Positions 62,499-64,000 of a stretch of DNA of 64,000 nt are shown here, piece after piece. The stretch comes from Halopseudomonas phragmitis. Its GTDB lineage: Bacteria; Pseudomonadota; Gammaproteobacteria; Pseudomonadales; Pseudomonadaceae. The first letter of the stretch is position 1. Each line of letters opens with the position of its first letter. Below the pieces are notes generated by a model. It made no database searches. It was not told the origin of the DNA and saw nothing but the letters and a program-made list of their open reading frames with translations. Location: assembly GCF_002056295.1 (NCBI RefSeq), contig NZ_CP020100.1, positions 690,001 to 754,000 of the forward strand, written 5' to 3'. Both the position numbers and the translations under genes were made by a program.

Positions 62499-63194
62499 TC
62501 AGATGTTCAGGGAAGCCTGATCGATCTGGACGCCCGGACCCATGGTGGTGCTCAGGGAAACGCGCTTCAGATACACACCCTTGGAGGTCGACGGCTTGGC
62601 CTTTTTCAGGTCAGCCAGCAGGGCCTCAACGTTCTCTTTCAGCTTGACGGCTTCGAAACCGACCTTGCCGACCGAGCAGTGAATGATGCCGTTCTTGTCG
62701 GTGCGGTAACGAACCTGACCAGCCTTGGCATTCTTCACAGCAGTACCGACGTCAGCAGCAACAGTGCCTACCTTCGGGTTCGGCATCAGACCACGAGGAC
62801 CCAGCACCTGACCCAACTGACCAACAACGCGCATGGCGTCGGGCGAGGCGATAACCACGTCGTAGTTCAGGTCGCCGGCTTTCATTTCAGCAGCCAGATC
62901 GTCCATCCCAACCTTGTCGGCACCGGCGGCCAGCGCGGCCTCGGCATTGGCACCCTGGGTGAAGACAGCTACACGCACGGTCTTACCAGTGCCGTGCGGC
63001 AGCAGAGTGGCGCCACGAACGACCTGGTCAGATTTGCGCGGATCAACACCCAGGTTGATGGCGACGTCAAAGGATTCAGTGAACTTGACGTTGGATACTT
63101 CGGCCAGCAAAGCGGCAGCGTCTTCAAAGCTGTAGGCCTTGTTCGGCTGAACCTTCTCGTTGATAGCCTTTTGGCGTTTGGTCAGCTTGGCCAT
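62499..63194 (-). CDS. rplA: 50S ribosomal protein L1
   Basis: 231 residues. [76 protein letters not shown] and the RNA-binding [38 protein letters not shown]. Forms the L1 stalk; also an autogenous repressor. Adjacent to rplK. Confidence 0.98.
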   Translation of the reverse strand: MAKLTKRQKAINEKVQPNKAYSFEDAAALLAEVSNVKFTESFDVAINLGVDPRKSDQVVRGATLLPHGTGKTVRVAVFTQGANAEAALAAGADKVGMDDLAAEMKAGDLNYDVVIASPDAMRVVGQLGQVLGPRGLMPNPKVGTVAADVGTAVKNAKAGQVRYRTDKNGIIHCSVGKVGFEAVKLKENVEALLADLKKAKPSTSKGVYLKRVSLSTTMGPGVQIDQASLNI

Positions 63195-63626
63195 TTACAC
63201 ACCCTCCACATTCAGACCCATGCTACGGGCAGAGCCCGCGATGGTACGGATACCGGCTTCCAGATCAGCAGCGGTCAGATCGGCCTGCTTGGCCTTAACG
63301 ATCTCTTCCAGCTGGGCACGAGTTACGGTGCCGACCTTTTGGCTGTTCGGGCGCGCAGAACCGCTGCTGATACCAGCCGCTTTCTTCAGCAGCACGGCAG
63401 CAGGAGTGCTCTTGGTTTCGAAAGTAAAGCTACGGTCACTGTAAACAGTGATAATCACTGGAGTCGGCAGACCGGGCTCAGCGCCCTGAGTCTTGGCGTT
63501 GAACGCCTTGCAGAACTCCATGATGTTGACACCGTGCTGACCCAGAGCCGGACCTACCGGCGGACTCGGGTTAGCCTGACCGGCCTTGACTTGCAGCTTG
63601 ATATAAGCCTGAATCTTCTTTGCCAT
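63195..63626 (-). CDS. rplK: 50S ribosomal protein L11
   Basis: 143 residues. [47 protein letters not shown] with the Pro-rich flexible region targeted by thiostrepton-like drugs. GTPase-centre protein needed for RelA activation. First gene of the L11-L1-L10-L12-rpoBC block. Confidence 0.98.
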   Translation of the reverse strand: MAKKIQAYIKLQVKAGQANPSPPVGPALGQHGVNIMEFCKAFNAKTQGAEPGLPTPVIITVYSDRSFTFETKSTPAAVLLKKAAGISSGSARPNSQKVGTVTRAQLEEIVKAKQADLTAADLEAGIRTIAGSARSMGLNVEGV

Positions 63627-63692
63627 TTGTTTTCTCCAAAGGGTAGTAGCGCCTTACGGCTCCCCAATTAGCAATATTCCCCCAGCGACAAC

Positions 63693-63725
63693 AAAACCCC
63701 GCACTGCCCAAGGCACTGCAGGGTT
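63693..63725 (-). terminator. terminator between nusG and rplK
   Basis: Minus strand AACCCTGCAGTGCC-TTG-GGCAGTGCGGGGTTTT: a long stem with a mismatch and one G-U, then TTTT. It likely ends the secE-nusG transcript. Confidence 0.75.
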
Positions 63726-63741
63726 CAGGGGATTATCGGAA

Positions 63742-64000
63742 TCAGCCTTTCTCTACCTGGCTGAATTCCAGCTCCACTGGCGTGGGGCGACCAAAAATAA
63801 GAACAGCCACCTGAACACGACTCTTCTCATAATTCACTTCTTCGACAACACCGTTGAAATCAGCAAACGGGCCATCAGTAACACGAACAACCTCACCCGG
63901 TTCAAACAGGGTCTTAGGCTTGGGCTTGTCGCTGCCATCGGCAACCCGACGCAGAATAGCCTCAGCCTCTTTATCAGTGATCGGCGCCGGTTTGTCGGCG
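63742..64000 (-). CDS. nusG: transcription termination/antitermination protein NusG, C-terminal part
   Basis: Only the last 85 codons plus stop are in the window; the rest lies beyond the right edge. The KOW domain is clear: [53 protein letters not shown], ending KG. NusG couples RNA polymerase to S10 or Rho. The frame is open at the edge. Confidence 0.97.
   Translation of the reverse strand, partial: ADKPAPITDKEAEAILRRVADGSDKPKPKTLFEPGEVVRVTDGPFADFNGVVEEVNYEKSRVQVAVLIFGRPTPVELEFSQVEKG

Overview
The window looks like a chromosomal segment of a Pseudomonas-type gammaproteobacterium (GC-rich, GTG starts common). The evidence is gene content and order: the nrdR-rib-nusB-thiL-pgpA block, the uvrA/MFS/ssb group, and the complete alpha, spc, S10, str and rpoBC/rplKAJL ribosomal blocks all look pseudomonad. 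An NhaD-type Na+/H+ antiporter inside the riboflavin cluster hints at a salt-adapted lineage such as Halopseudomonas. That last point is inference.

Layout. (1) 1-1786: the 3' end of an SMC/MukB-like ATPase, convergent with a NYN-LOTUS protein. (2) 1854-11893, minus strand: a vitamin and cofactor cluster read from nrdR through ribD, nhaD, ribE, ribBA, ribH, nusB, thiL, pgpA and a secreted retropepsin-like protease. A MITE-like inverted-repeat element follows, then ribA, a small membrane protein and a BtuF-like binding protein. (3) 11969-16149: an acyl-CoA synthetase divergent from a LysR regulator, then a methyltransferase and the YbbN co-chaperone. (4) 16210-19482: a zinc-starvation type operon (Zur box, His-rich DUF2796/ZrgA-like protein, ABC ATPase, FtsX-like permease, DUF3299 protein). 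(5) 19501-24398, minus: a six-gene TonB/ExbB/ExbD energy-transduction operon with a possible Fur box. (6) 24642-31962: ompW, a RmlD-like reductase, a histidine phosphatase, ssb, a YajR-like MFS transporter and uvrA. (7) 32061-34184: katG, followed by a 431-base gap with a 24-codon candidate ORF. (8) 34616-63626, minus: rplQ-rpoA-rpsD-rpsK-rpsM, rpmJ-secY-...-rplN, rpsQ-...-rpsJ, tuf-fusA-rpsG-rpsL, rpoC-rpoB-rplL-rplJ-rplA-rplK, and the end of nusG at the right edge.

How the parts work together. Region 2 makes FMN/FAD precursors and thiamine diphosphate and carries general transcription factors (NrdR, NusB). Regions 4 and 5 look like envelope metal-acquisition systems, probably under zinc and iron control. 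Region 8 is the core transcription-translation block. It shows clear boundaries: near-consensus promoters before rpsL and rpsJ, an 11-bp terminator fused to a promoter between rpmJ and rpsM, a hairpin attenuator between rplL and rpoB, and an L10-type leader before rplJ.

No prophage, CRISPR array, integron, tRNA, rRNA or complete defence island is visible. I did not find a convincing undescribed multi-gene system. The items most worth following are the truncated SMC-like ATPase at the left edge (its partners lie outside), the Zur-linked ABC/DUF operon, the MITE-like element abutting a stop codon, katG at the place where I recall katA/bfrA in related genomes, and the small ORF upstream of katG.
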